The translations under genes and the position numbers were made by a program. Shown piece after piece: positions 25,061 to 37,179 of a stretch of 64,000 nt of DNA. The DNA comes from Excoecaria cochinchinensis (taxonomy: Eukaryota; Streptophyta; Magnoliopsida; Malpighiales; Euphorbiaceae), in contig CANTUQ010000018.1 of assembly GCA_947683425.1 (NCBI GenBank), positions 310,001-374,000 on the forward strand. Reading direction: 5' to 3'. Position 1 is the first letter of the stretch; each line of letters begins with the position of its first letter. The notes beneath the pieces were generated by a model. It was given only the letters and a program-made list of their open reading frames with translations. It did not search any database and had not been told where the DNA came from.

Positions 25061-26136
25061 TTACAATAGGAGCACCCATCTAATCAATCTCGGCTTCGAT
25101 TCTTTCTTGGCAAACAAATGTCTTAAAGCTGGATGGTCTGACCACACCACAATTTTTGCACCCAGCAGATACGGCCTGAACTTCTCAAAAGCATACACGA
25201 TTGCAATAAGCTCTTTCTCAGTTGTGGTGTAATTAATCTGTGCCCCTGTCAAGGTGTGACTGGCATAATAAACTGCACAAAATACCTTATCTCGCCACTG
25301 TCCAAGCGCTGCCCCAACTGCAAAGTCACTAGCATCACACATTAGTTCAACGGCAAATTCCAATCTGGAGATATAATCACCGGGGCTGAAATGAGCCGTC
25401 GTTTCAAAGTTGCAATAGCTAGCATGCACTCACTATCAAAATCAAAAGGAGCACCTTTCATGAGCAAATTGGATAAGGGTTTAGCAATTTTTGAAAAATC
25501 TTTGCTAAAACGACGGTAAAACCCTGCATGTCCTAAGAAACTCCTAATGCCCTTAACACTAGTCGGGGGTGGCAACTTTTCTATCACCTCTACTATGGCC
25601 TTATCAACCTCTATCCCTTTCTCAGAAATTTTGTGCCCAAGCATAATGCCTTCTCTCACCATAAAGTGGCATTTTTCCCAATTCAAAACTAGGTTGGTCT
25701 TTTCACACCTCCCTAACACTAAATCGAGATGCTCTAAACAACTCTCAAAATCAGCCCCATATATAGTGAAATTGTCCATGAATACCTCCATAAATTTTTC
25801 TATGAAGTCAGCCATCATACACCGCTGAAACGTAGCCAGTGCATTACATAATCCGAAAGGCATTCTCCTATAGGCGAATGTGCCATAAGGGCAGGTAAAG
25901 GTTGTTTTCTCTTGGTCTTCAGGGGTTATAGGGATTTGCAAATATCCCGAGTACCCATCTAAAAAACAGTAAAACCTATTCCCTACTAGCCTCTCTAATA
26001 TTTGGTCAATAAATGGCAAGGGGAAATGGTCTTTTCTCATGGCATTGTTTAACCTTCTGAAATCGATACAGACTCTCCACCCCGTAACAGTACGAGTTGG
26101 AATCAATTCATTCAGCTCATTCTTAACCACAATCAT
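25061..26136 (-). pseudogene. Athila reverse transcriptase and RNase H, broken
   Basis: RT motifs appear in order: WRVCIDFRRLNNA, HFPLPFIDQ, FLDGYSGYLQI, PFGLCNALATFQRCM. The catalytic box reads FMDN instead of FMDD (about 25775). RNase H follows in a shifted frame with CDASDFAVGAALGQ, ASHTLTGAQINY, TEKELIAIVYAFEKFR and WSDHPALRHLF. The shift falls near 25380 and stops flank both parts. The Asp to Asn change alone should inactivate RT. Confidence 0.92.
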
Positions 26137-26321
26137 CCCCCCTTCTTAGGCACACACTGCACTGGACTAACCTATTTACTGTCAGAAATAGGATAGATAA
26201 TACTTGAGTCAAGGAGTTTCAGTACCTTTTTCTTCACCACTTCTTGCATTGTCGGATTGAGTCTCCTTTGAGGTTGAGCAATCGGCTTACATTCCTCCAC
26301 CATCGGAATCCGGTGAGTACA

Positions 26322-27130
26322 TTAACTTGGATCAATTCCTTTCAAATCCGATGTCTCCCATCCGATGGCCTTCTTGTGCTTTTTCAGCACCTCAAGCAGC
26401 ATCTTTTCCTCAATACCTGTCAACAAAGAGGAAATAATCACTAGATTTTTCTCATTCTCTAAAAACACATATTTTAAATGAGAAGGAAGGGGTTTAAGTT
26501 CAGAATTTGAATCCCCCTTGTGGGTATTAAGCTCTTCTTGCTGTGATTCATCTTCTTCCTCTTCTTTCTCCACGGCTGCTATCACTTCTCCCCTCAGCTC
26601 TTCTTCCCACTCTTCATCCTCCAATAAATGTATCAAACTCACATTCACTGGATCAGCTCCCAAAACCTTTTCTTGAACTTCCTGTACACACTCATCCACT
26701 GTGTCTACAAAATAGATAGACTCCTCCATATCACTCGACGGATACTTTTGAGCCTTATTCATGTCCACTACCAGCTCTTCATTATTAAACCTTAAGGTGA
26801 CAGTTTGACCATTTACATCGATCAACGCCTTTGCTGTGTTCAAAAATGACCTCCCCACAATGAGTGGTACCTTATGATCCTCTTCCATTTCCATCACCAC
26901 AAAATCCACCGGGAAAATGAATTTCCCCACTTTCATTAACAAGTCTTCAATCACCCCTTTTGGTCTCCTCACCGACCTATCTGCAAGTTAGAGTCTCATT
27001 CCCGTCTCCTTGAGCTCTCCAAGATTAAGCTTCCTGCAAATAGAATAAAGCATCAAATTTATGCTAGCACCCAAATCACATAAAGCATTTCCATAAAAAT
27101 CTTCACCAATTTCACAGGGTAGAGTGAAAC
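26322..27130 (-). pseudogene. Athila protease region, broken
   Basis: The active-site motif DLGASINLM lies near 27050-27080, followed by KLNLGELKETGMRL and a stop. After it come KGVIEDLLMKV, FPVDFVVMEME and PLIVGRSFLNTA, the normal arrangement of Athila protease. An acidic linker and EEKMLLEVLKKHKKAIGW lead towards RT. Confidence 0.88.
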
Positions 27131-27194
27131 TACCTGGATCCTCCAATTTTTCAGGGATCTTGTTCATGATTATAGCACTGTAATTTTCTGTGAG

Positions 27195-29150
27195 CTACAT
27201 AGTTCCATGCCCTTCTAATTTCTTTTTATTAGAATATAATTCTTTCATGAATTTATCATAGTTAGGCATGTGAGCTAAGGCTTCAGCAAATGGTAAATTT
27301 ATGTGCAGTTTCTTAAACATCTCTAGAAACCTAGCTAGTTGCTCATTTTTCTTTTCCTTCCTAGCCACTGCAGGAAATGGTAGTCTATTAATATCAAGAT
27401 CCTCTTCTCTAGGATTTACTAGACTTTTACCCTTATCATTTTTAGGAGCATTTTCATTTACATCTACCCTAGAGTTAGGGTTGCTTACCTTCCATGTTGG
27501 CTCCTCCTTATCTGATAACGGTGAAGAAATTTTACCTTGGTCCTCTCTCTGTACCACCTCCTTGCCACTTCTCAATGTGATTGCTATATCCTCTTCCTTA
27601 GGATTCCGGTCCACATTCAAAGGAAAAGTCCCCGATTGCCTTTGAGACATAGAATTTGCAAGCTGTCCCACTTGAGTTTCTAAATTTCTCATGGAAGCAT
27701 CTCGATTCTGGTTTATTGTTCTTGAGATTTCCACTTTGTTTCTTGATTAGCCATAAACTATTGCTGGCTATTCACAAACTGTTGTTGACTGTTCATGAAG
27801 CTACCTAACATATCTTCAAGATTTGGCTTTTTCTCTTGAATAGGTGGCCTTGGTTGATATCCCAGTGGGTGGTAAGATTGAGCTTGTGATTGATTTGAAC
27901 TCTGCCCTTGGTTGTAGTTTGATGGATATGGTGTTTGGTAATGAGTGGATGGTTGAGGTTGGTATGACTGGTTGTGGTTATGATGAATGTCTTGGTTGAA
28001 GGGGGCTCTGGCTTGTGGTTGAGAAGATGATGCATTCTGATTTCCATCCTTCTAAGAGAAGTTTGGGTGATTTCTCCAACCAGGATTACATGTGTTACTG
28101 TAAGGGTCATTCCTTCGGTAATCTCCTACAGCATTTACATCTCCCATTGCTCCACTCTCTTGACTAGATTGTCCACTTTCATACCACCCACTCTCTTGAG
28201 AAACAGAGGCTGCATTTTTCACTTTCAAAGCACTCATCTCTTTTTGCATTGACTCAATTTGTGCCTTCAACATCAACACCTCATCCACATTATGTATTCC
28301 TTGTCTCTTTGAAACCGATCTAGGATTAGCCCATTGAGCATCATTCGCTGCCAATTCATCCAGCAGATGGAAAGCTTCCTCCGACAGCCTATTCATGAAT
28401 GAACCTCCTGATCATGCATCCAAAAGGGATCTTATCTGTAGTGTAACCCCAGAATAGAATATCATCATCAGATGGTAGATTGCTATCTCATGGTGTGGAC
28501 AGCTTCTCAACAACCTCCTAAACCTTTCCTAGGCCTCATGAAAAGGCTCCTCACTCATTTGGCCAAAACCCAAAATGCTGTTGCGGATGTTTGCAGTCTT
28601 TGTAGGAGGGAAGAATCTCATTAGAAACCCCTCTTGTAACTTATCCCATGATCTGATTGACTGTTTCGATAACATTTGCAGCCATTCTCTTGCTTTTTCG
28701 ATCAAAGTAAACTAAAATAATTTTAATCTTACCGAATCAGATGTCACTCCTAGAATCTGGACCGTATCACTAACCTCCAAAAATATGTCCAGGTGCGGCG
28801 CAGGATCTTCCACTTCTGAACCCGAAAACTAGTTCCTCTGTACCATATTGATGGTTGCTGGTTTAAGTTCAAACTGCACTCCCCTTGGCAGCACAATTGT
28901 ACGATGATCTTCATTCCATCCTGGTATAGCGTAGTCCCTTATCATCCTCTGCCTAGGGACCTCTTCTCTATAATTACCCGGCATCTCTTCTTGTGCCCTC
29001 GGTACTGGTTCATTTTCGGGAGGAAATTCACTAATAGGAGGAGGATTGTTTTCCATATTGTTATCTCTATTGGCTCTCCTTCGTTGATGCAAGGTCCTCT
29101 CGATTTCAGGGTCGTAGGGTGCTATTTGTTCTTATCTCAATCTGCTTATA
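27195..29150 (-). pseudogene. Athila gag, broken
   Basis: The N-terminal part has FELKPATINMVQ (about 28850). The capsid part includes AFHLLDELAANDAQW near 28360 and then a long polar region. The C-terminal part ends with QLARFLEMFKKLHINLPF and ALAHMPNYDKFMKELYSNK, typical of Athila just before protease. At least six in-frame stops and some shifts occur. The true start is unclear because a stop precedes the first recognisable residues near 29130. Confidence 0.85.
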
Positions 29151-29244
29151 CACCACAACTACCTTAAAAGAATAAATAAAAATAAAAATAAGTAAAAGAA
29201 AAACCACTTACAAATAACAATCAAAACTCACAAACAACGCCAAT

Positions 29245-29262
29245 CCCCTGCAACGGCACCAA
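29245..29262 (-). promoter_or_regulatory. Athila primer binding site
   Basis: On the minus strand TGGTGCCGTTGCAGGGG lies five bases below the 5' LTR end. It matches the tRNA-Asp-type site TGGCGCCGTTGCCGGGG, typical of Athila, at all but two positions. Confidence 0.85.
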
Positions 29263-29267
29263 AAACT

Positions 29268-31056
29268 TGACGCGACCTCAGCAAGTGTACTGAATCGGCA
29301 AGTAATACAGTGGGGTAAATTTAGGACCCCGAATTATCGTACCCAAGGGACTATGTGTGCAAGCAATGAAAATCAAGTGTATGCTAAAGAATTCCCAATT
29401 GTTTGAATTGATTGAGTTATCTATTGATTAAAAATAAAGAATTTAAATAACTAAAATAAGCAAGCAGAAATAATCAAGTTAAATTGAGGTCAATAATTGA
29501 AAGAAATAAAATGATGGAAAAATTAACAAGATAAGAATTCAAAATAGACGAACGTTGCTCGGGTTCACGCATCCACCCCATACCCAAATGTGAATAAAAT
29601 TAATCCAAGAACCAACTATGAAAGAAATCGGAATAACCCTCTTAACCCAAGCTTCCCAATCCGGAGTCAGCCACTCTAATTATATGACATCCCAAACCAG
29701 AGTCAGCCACATAACTAGCCTATGCACGGGTCTAAAATCCTAAGTTCGATTTATTTTCCCAATACGGAGTCAAACAACCCAGAACTTAATTATCTCACTC
29801 TCCACTCTAGTCTTAAATCATAAAATTTTGCACTTCTAGATTCCCAATCCGAAGTCATCCAAAAGATACAATAAGAATGATAAAAACTGAATGTAAATAA
29901 TAATGGTATTCAATCCATACAACTCAATCACCAATAAAGATACATGAAATAAATCATTCATCAAAACTGGAAATTAACTTCAAAAAATAAATCCAAGAAT
30001 TAACAATAAGAACCAGTGAAATAAACCATTCAATCATATATTTAAATTCAAAAGATGTTGAGAATTCACATCATGGGTAGGGGATTCAAAGATCCCCCAA
30101 ACAACTAAAAGACTACTCACGATCCATTACAAAATCAAAAGGAAAGAGGAAAGAATAAACCCAAAAATTCAATAAGGCGTAAATCCCAGTTGAATTCCAT
30201 GTTCTTCGATCTCCTTCTTCGAATCTTCAACGGAGAAAAATTCTGGAAATCTCTGAATGTAAAAACTGTGTATTGAAATTAAACTATGTGTTTCAAATGT
30301 AAAACTCTTGATTTGAAAATTAATTCTAAAGATAAAATTGAAAACTTAAATTAAGAACAATAGAAAAAATCTCAAAATTCTAGATCTATAACCTTAATAT
30401 GAAAAATAGCTGCCAAAAATCCGAACTCCCTGCCAAACAGAAAACTTTTCTTTAAATATCTTGAGGGGTCATGGTGCAAACCAAAATGGTTGTCACCGTG
30501 AGGGTGTCGAGGAAGTGAATGTGCCTTGCGAGTAGGATAGGGGTCACGGTGGCAACCAGATTTGTTGCCACCGTGAGATGCTCAAATTTCGCTTCTATCT
30601 AGGAATTCCCTATATCACGGTAACAATAGATTCCCTTGCCACCGTGAGGTACCTCCTCAATTGATTCTGCCTTGGTGAGTATTATGTCACGGTGACAACC
30701 AGATAGGTTGCCACCGTGAGGTATTTCTTGCCTGCATTCTGCCCGATGAATAAACATGTCACAGTGGCAATGACATTGGTTGCCACCGTGACCCATAGTA
30801 TGCCTGCATTCTATTTTTGAATCCTTTGAATGTCACGGTAACAACCAGATAGGTTGCCACCGTGAGGTACCAAAAAAATTGCTGCAAACAAAATTCAAAC
30901 TCAATCAAAATACTAACTAAAATGCATAAAAATTCTAATTTCACTAAGATTGACAAAATTGATCTAAAGTAAGAATGATATGATAATAAACACCACTAAA
31001 CACCCATAAATCATACGAAAATACTATCAAATCTAAATACTACATTGAAGTTATCA
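29268..31056 (-). repeat. Athila 5' LTR
   Basis: Nearly identical to the 17416-19195 LTR. It holds the hairpin array at 30469-30865 and a TATA-like ATATTTAAAG below it (30453-30462). The end TGATAAC at 31056 abuts the GAACC duplication. Confidence 0.92.
30469..30865. repeat. Six hairpins with 71-75 base spacing, 5' LTR copy
   Basis: Units begin at 30469, 30544, 30615, 30687, 30759 and 30833, corresponding one to one with the array in the other LTR. Single-base differences between copies fall both in arms and in loops. Confidence 0.93.
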
Positions 31057-31061
31057 GAACC

Positions 31062-33415
31062 CCTTAGACGGGCAGCCCATCGGTGGAGTATAGCCTGTCG
31101 CTCACGCGAGAGGACTGTCTCTCATGTCGAGCGCCGGCCGTCACTCGGGGAAGGGAGCCCATTGCTCAAATGAAAGATTCCCGTCGTTCGGCTGTACGAC
31201 ACCCATTGCTCGGGAATGGAGTCGTTGCTTGACTAAGCGGTGCCTGTCGCTCATTTGAGCGGTGCCCGTTGCTCGACTGAGCGACGCCCGCTCCTCGCGA
31301 CAGACGATTGTCTCTCATCTCCGTACCATATGTAGAGCCCCTCAGCCAAATGACCGCTGGTGCCCTTTGCGACTGACGCCCGTTGGTAATCCACGGGCAG
31401 CCTGTCGGTCGATCATCTGGTTATTTGAACCACCGGATTCTCCAAATTTTAAAGGATTTTACAAAATATCTTTTAAATCTTTTTGAATTTCCCAAATCTT
31501 TTCAAATATTTTTAAATATTAGATTTGATTTTAGGAATATTCTGAAAATCGTTAAGTTTTGATTTGATTTCGGAAAATCCTCTTCAAATCTGAATTTAAA
31601 ATTTAAATTTATTTGAAATTTCTTCCTAAATCTATAAATAGGGGAAGGGAATTCAGTCTTAAGGGTTGGCAATTTTGCTGAAAAACTATTGATTAGAAGA
31701 CTTTTTATTAGAAAACTGAAGCTTAGCAATTTTCCACAGAGGATTTCATTTTCAATTTCTATAAAAAGAATTTTCTTTCAAAACTTCTTATTCTTTTATT
31801 TTATTCTCGAATTACGCTAATCCGAGGAAATGAGATCCATTCATTTTCATCAATCTAGCTAATTCAGACAATCGTCGCTGTCAAAATTCCAAGAAAGAGA
31901 AAATAATTTCCTTCTCTTGGTTTACTTTTCAAAGTGAGATTTTTGCAACCAAAAATCTCTCCTGATCGCGTTATCACAATCTGATCCTTGTAGAACTCGA
32001 GGAGTCAAAATCTTACAACGTTCACCTTAATGAGGTAAAAATCCGAGGGTAAATATTCTGGATCTGCTTCTTTGAATTCAATTATTTGTGGTAGTTTTTT
32101 GCATACAAATTCATTTTTTATTCAAATTAAAAAAAAAAAATTAATTTTAGGTTACTATTCGGAATAACGACCACCGACGGGAATAACGACCACCGACGGC
32201 AGTCGCTCAAGCGAGCGACGGGACGTTGAGGGTCGCCCTTATGCCCGTCGGTCACACGTCTTGGGCCGTCCCTGGGCCTCTTTTCCCATTTAACTCCTTT
32301 TCTTCTCTTCTTTTATTTTAAATAGTTTTCTTATTCAATTTCTTCCATTTTCCTCCTTATCATTTAACTTCATATTTATTTTTGTTCTTTAATTCTACAC
32401 TAACATGTCCTTTATTTTTGTAAGTTTTATTTTTAACGTGTCTGGTGAATTTGGAGCCTTTTGATGTAGAAGCTACTGCAAAGACCCAAGGGTCTCCTCT
32501 CGGGTTTACTTCCTAGACTTTATCTCCTTTTTATTCAGTTCATATCGTTATTGTGAATAATGTTCTTCTTGTATTATCTCTCTAATGTAAAAATGGTCAA
32601 ATGTTTTTTATTAATTAAATTAGGATTCTTATAAATTGAGGACCAATATCCTATTTTTCTAATAAATAAAAATCGATGCCTCAAAACCATTTTGTAATAA
32701 ATGTGCATACGATGACCAATGTCCTCACTCTTAATTTATATCCTGATTTATGTATAAATCGCTTGCAATTTATAATGGGGCTTGTATTCCGCCCCTAGTT
32801 TTATTGTAATTTATTTTACGCACTTTATTTTAATTATACTATATTTACTTATTGCATTCCCTTAATGGACATTTGTGCTTTGATTTAACTGCATTAAATT
32901 GAATGAGAAATGGGATGAAATAATAAATTCAAAACTCAAATATAAACTTAATCAAGGTATGAATAAATGGAAAGTCCCGAACCTACTCTGGTCTTTGTGT
33001 TCAATGTGGCGAGAGGGCCACCTCGGCATTCTGTTGGGGTGGAAGCCTCCAAAACACCTCTTGTGAACCGTAAAAAGGCTTAAACTTGCACAGTCCTAGG
33101 CGCCACGAGGCGAGAGGGTCGTCTTAATGTTCTATTAGGGTGGAAACCTCCAAGACACCTCTGGTTTGCCCAAGTGCAAGGCGAGAGGTTCATCCTATTA
33201 TTATGATAGATTGCCTATGATGGACATAGCAGCACCGTCTTAGGCTCACTAAGGCTAGACGACCATTCCCAATGTTCTATTGGGTGGCAACTCCATGAAA
33301 CCTCCTTGTTGCCCAAAATGGACACACTTGTAATCCCTTATAAGCTTTCATGAACCTTTCCCGATCGCCCTAAAAGCAGCGGTTCGGGGTGCCCAGGGGT
33401 TCGGCGCGCGTTACA
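31062..33415 (+). repeat. 5' LTR of Tat element 2, second part
   Basis: Continues the LTR begun at 17226, total about 2.54 kb without Athila. U3 (31067-31430) is packed with GCTCGACTGAGCGAC-like and CCCGTCG/CGACGGG palindromes. A TATA box follows at 31633, the shared GAGGGTAAATATT at 32045, and a second palindromic patch at 32170-32270 (GTCGCTCAAGCGAGCGAC). The 3' part (33000-33330) has degenerate repeats around AATGTTCTATTGGGTGG. It ends GTTACA at 33415. Confidence 0.85.
31633..31640 (+). promoter_or_regulatory. TATA box of LTR 2
   Basis: TATAAATA followed by a G-rich stretch, downstream of the palindrome-rich U3. The equivalent in LTR 3 is TATAAATT at 53236. Confidence 0.65.
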
Positions 33416-33416
33416 G

Positions 33417-33434
33417 TGGTGACTCAACTAGGGA
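33417..33434 (+). promoter_or_regulatory. Primer binding site of Tat element 2
   Basis: TGGTGACTCAACTAGGGA lies one base after the LTR end and corresponds to the sites at 12971 and 54722. Confidence 0.75.
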
Positions 33435-34346
33435 TAATACTCAAGACTTCGCTTCGAAAGTGCCTTGATTAAAATTTATAATTGAGTTTTAATTTAAAAA
33501 TTTCATCTTTTTTCGAAATTGCATTGCATCTCATTAGAGCCTTAGATCTATGCTAGTTTGGTCACTCTTTTAACCCCGGTGCATTCCCAAAGCACGACTC
33601 TATGTTCACTCAATGTAGGGAAGTCTTAAGGATAATCACCAGCCCAAGCCTCGTACCATCATGGTATATTAAATGGAGACCCGATCGGTCGTTACGCTCG
33701 TGATGAGATAGACCCATTGGCGGAGACCATGCTTGGGTAGCCCTAAAGTATCATCACCTTTGACTAAAGCTCATGTAATGGAAATAGTTACTTCCCCTAA
33801 GTGATATGAACCTTAATACTATGCTTGCTGTATGGATCATTATGTATTGGACAAACCCAGATAATTTGATTGGTCATATAATGAAAGGCTTTGTTGCCCC
33901 GATAGGCCCATGTCAACTTTTTTGGACTGCCTAAATACATAACGATCGTTACCCATGCACCTGTGCATTAGTTAGAAGAGGTTATGTTACCGATTTTCCA
34001 CTATGCACCATACGCATCCATAGAGCCCCCTATTGACCCATAGGCCAATCCCGCCTAGGAAAGAGACTATGACCTCGTGTGCGAAAGTAATAAGGTTGGA
34101 AGGACCTATGTGCTTGCATGTGATTTGTGCATATTGCATAAGCACGATCATGCATTATATATCATTTATGCATCATCCTAACGGATATGTTTTGCAGCCA
34201 TCATAGATCTACCCAAGTGGTCTAGAGGTTCTCAGGGGCGACTACGCAGAAATCCATTCTTCGAGCCACCAGAAAGGGTGGAGTATTCAGACACTCCTTC
34301 AAAAACTAGATACGCTACTTCAGCTCAGTTTTCTCTACTCAAAGAA
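33435..34346 (+). other. Untranslated leader of Tat element 2
   Basis: Conserved with the leaders of elements 1 and 3, and without a gene. A possible splice acceptor TTTTGCAG ends at 34197. Between it and the chosen gag start the frame is open and its translation is conserved with element 3 (RGSQGRLR), so gag may begin further upstream. Confidence 0.6.
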
Positions 34347-35640
34347 ATGGAAAACTCACCAAGAGGGGCAGACACCACCAGGGCCTTGATAACTGAGGAA
34401 GTAGGCAGAAGGTTCAAAGAATTTGAGAATAGGATAATAGCTATGATGGCCAACATGGCTCAACCACCTGCTCCGCAGAACCCACCACCTCCTCCTATGA
34501 TAAACAATGAAAGGGAGGAGGTCAGAGAAGAATTTCAAGAAGAGATCCGCCCACCACCTATAGAGTTGAGAGCTACCACATCGGGGGCACAGAGAAGAAG
34601 GCCAACCCAGAGAGTAAAAGATGACTAGGAAGACGATGAGTATGAAGAAACAGTGTCAGAAAGGGGGAAGGCACCTCAGAATGAAGAAGCCATCTGGAAG
34701 AAGATGGAGGAGAAATTTGAAGTGATGGCAAGATGCTGATGAAGAGGCGGGGAATGAACCCTGAAGATAAGGAGTTGGAAGGCGAGGACTTAGTCCCGAT
34801 GAACTTTAAGATGCCGGATGTTCCGAAGCTTGATGGCACCTCTGATCCCACCGCACACATAAAACAGTACTCGTTAGTGATGAAGGGTACTACTTTGATG
34901 AAAAGGCAGAAGATTGAGTGCTTTTGCCTGAGCTTAACTGGCCCAACGGTGGATTGGTACCACAGACTTGACCGCAGAACTAAAGAGGACTGGCATTTAC
35001 TGATGGAAGAATTTTTGAGGCAGTATAACTGTAGTACGAGGATGGAGGTGATTTTGAAGGACCTGGAGTTGTTACAGTAGAAGAGAGGTGAGTCTTTCCA
35101 TGAGTATCTGACCTGATGGAGGAATTGGGTGATGGAAATGAAAAGAAAACCAGATACTCAAAATCAGATACGGCTGTTCATTAAAATGCGAGCTCGTATC
35201 TGAGAGAGGCATTAAGAGACTGGGAGTCCCTGAAAGACATCGCCATTGAGGCCAAAGGAGAATACCTTACTAGGAGGACGAGTAATGAGTACTATGCCAA
35301 GAAGGGTAGCAGTACTCAGGGGGCAAGTAGGTCCGCACGCTCCTGTAGTGGCATGAGGAAGACGACCGAAGTATCAACCACTAATACAACCCCGAGACAT
35401 TTCTCTAACTTGGGAAATTCACTGTTATGGGTGTTTCGGAGGTTGATGAAGGAGGGTAAGTTGCAGCCTTTGCCACCTCGACCTGCCAGGACTCAAGGTA
35501 TGTCGGGCCATAAGGATAATGAATACTGTGCGTATCATCAACATACTGGGCATACAACCGATGAGTGCAAAGCTTTGAGGCACACAATCCAAGACCTAAT
35601 TGATTCGAAGTAAATAACAGACCCGGAGAAGAGAGGAGGT
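34347..35640 (+). pseudogene. Tat gag, element 2, broken
   Basis: Start chosen at the methionine of MENSPRGAD, aligned with methionines at 13911 and 55651. Capsid motifs are AHIKQYSLVMKGTT, CFCLSLTGPTVDWYHRL and EEFLRQYNCSTRMEV. The knuckle CAYHQHTGHTTDEC (about 35528-35569) is an intact Cx2Hx4Hx4C. A proline-rich stretch lies near the N-terminus. Stops near 34626 and 35078 and frameshifts near 34730 and 35090-35200 break the frame. Confidence 0.88.
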
Positions 35641-35664
35641 CAGAAGAAGTCTGGGTATAACAAT

Positions 35665-37000
35665 GTGCCCCCGCCGATATTCATGATCGGGTCCAGTCTG
35701 TCCAAAGAGTTTTTTTTGAGAGAGCTATACGGTAATGATGCCAACACTGCTATCACGAGCCTCCATGAGGTGAGTGAAGAAGGGCTTCCCGCTACAGTGA
35801 TCGATTACTGGTCCACTGATGAGAGTGGAAGTGAAAATGACAATCCTAATGTGTTTCCCGACCCATGGGGTTCGGAGGAGGAAGAGGAAGAGAAGAAGGA
35901 AAATAAAAAGAAAGTGGGAGCGGTGACCCGAAGTGGAAGGGTAGCTCTAGAAGTTGAGAGGCCCCAGGAGCTAGTAATCGACCAAAAGGAAAAGGAACTA
36001 GAGGTTGATTTGATAATCAAGCCGCTGAAAAAGACGCCAGCTCAAATTTCAATATGGGACCTCCTGAGGCAGTCTCTATCCCATAGACAAAAGTTGGTAG
36101 AGGCTTTATGCGAAACAACTGTGGCCATAACTATATCGCCTACAGAACTGTTGGATGTGGTGAAAGGGGGAGCTGGAGAGAATGTGGTGTTTACAAATGC
36201 TGACTTTCTGGCAGAAGGCCACAACCATAACCGCCCTTTGTACATACGGGCACAAATTGGTCAGAAGCACATGGCCTGTGTGATGGTGGACGACGGTTCA
36301 TCAATCAATGTGTGCCCGTAGGTGGCCATGGCAGCTTTTTGGGTGACGAAAGATATGCTAGCTCAGTCTGATCTGACGATCACGGCTTTTGACAAGTCAA
36401 GAAGTCATGCCTCTGGGATGTTCAAGACAATGGTTAAGACGGGGACTGTGGAAATAGAGGTGGAGTTCGTAGTCCTGCCTACCCTTGCCAATTTTTCAGC
36501 TCTTTTGGGAAGGCCTTGGTTCCATAAGCTGGGAGGCATCCCCTCTACACTACATCAGATGGTCAAGATTCCTCGTGAAGGGCAGGTGGTGACCATAAAG
36601 GCCGCAAAGGGAAAATCAGGTTTCCATACTAGAGATTGCGAGGCAGCCTTTCAGTGGGCTTCATGTGGCTGTAATAGATGGGGAAGAACAGATAGAAGGA
36701 AGCCCCTAGGTGCTAAACATGATGAAGAGGATGCCATTCCTCCCCGGCGCGTGATTAGGCAAGAACTCTCAGGGATTGCCAGAACCCATAGCCACCAGAG
36801 GCCAGAAGGATAGAAAGGGCCTAGGTTATAAAGGTGTGGTGAAGTGGGCCAAGGGGTTAGCAAAGGAGATTCCCCATATTCGAAAGAGCTTTGTGCCAGC
36901 AGCTGCAGCATGTGCCTACACCAAGGAAGCCGAGCCTCAGTGGGTTGACGGGAGAATTGTATCGGGTTTCTAGGTTTTTAATGATTTCTTTGACTGGGAC
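35665..37000 (+). pseudogene. Tat protease and G-patch, element 2, broken
   Basis: The acidic linker and WDLLRQSLSHR precede the protease motif VMVDDGSSINVCP (about 36280-36320). A stop at 36319 falls directly after it. The frame then resumes with VLPTLANFSALLGRPWFHK. The G-patch follows near 36715-36840 with MMKRMPFLPG and GLGYKG remnants, partly shifted. In Tat-type pol the G-patch sits between PR and RT; its role in the element is not established. Confidence 0.85.
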
Positions 37001-37179
37001 ATTGGATTGATCAAGCCAGCAGAGGGCTTTTTGAAAGAAGAAATCATGACCAGCAAGACAATTTAGGACCGCGAGGAGCCCGAGGAGGTTATAACTGAGA
37101 AGATGGTGGCCACCCAGCTGAAGAAGAAAGCAAAGATTGAGGAAGCCGTACAAGGGGTTGCTGAAGAGCCCCCGAAATG

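Larger units (their letters stand above)
17416..31056 (-). mobile_element. Athila-type Ty3-gypsy element, full length, about 13.6 kb
   Basis: Two LTRs (17416-19195 and 29268-31056) are bounded by perfect GAACC duplications at 17411-17415 and 31057-31061. On the minus strand the order is 5' LTR, primer site, gag, protease, RT, RNase H, integrase, an env-position gene, polypurine tract and 3' LTR. The primer site resembles the tRNA-Asp site known for Athila. The LTRs differ by about nine substitutions and one roughly ten-base indel over the first 230 bases, so the insertion is not very recent. Coding regions carry stops and catalytic changes. Confidence 0.93.
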
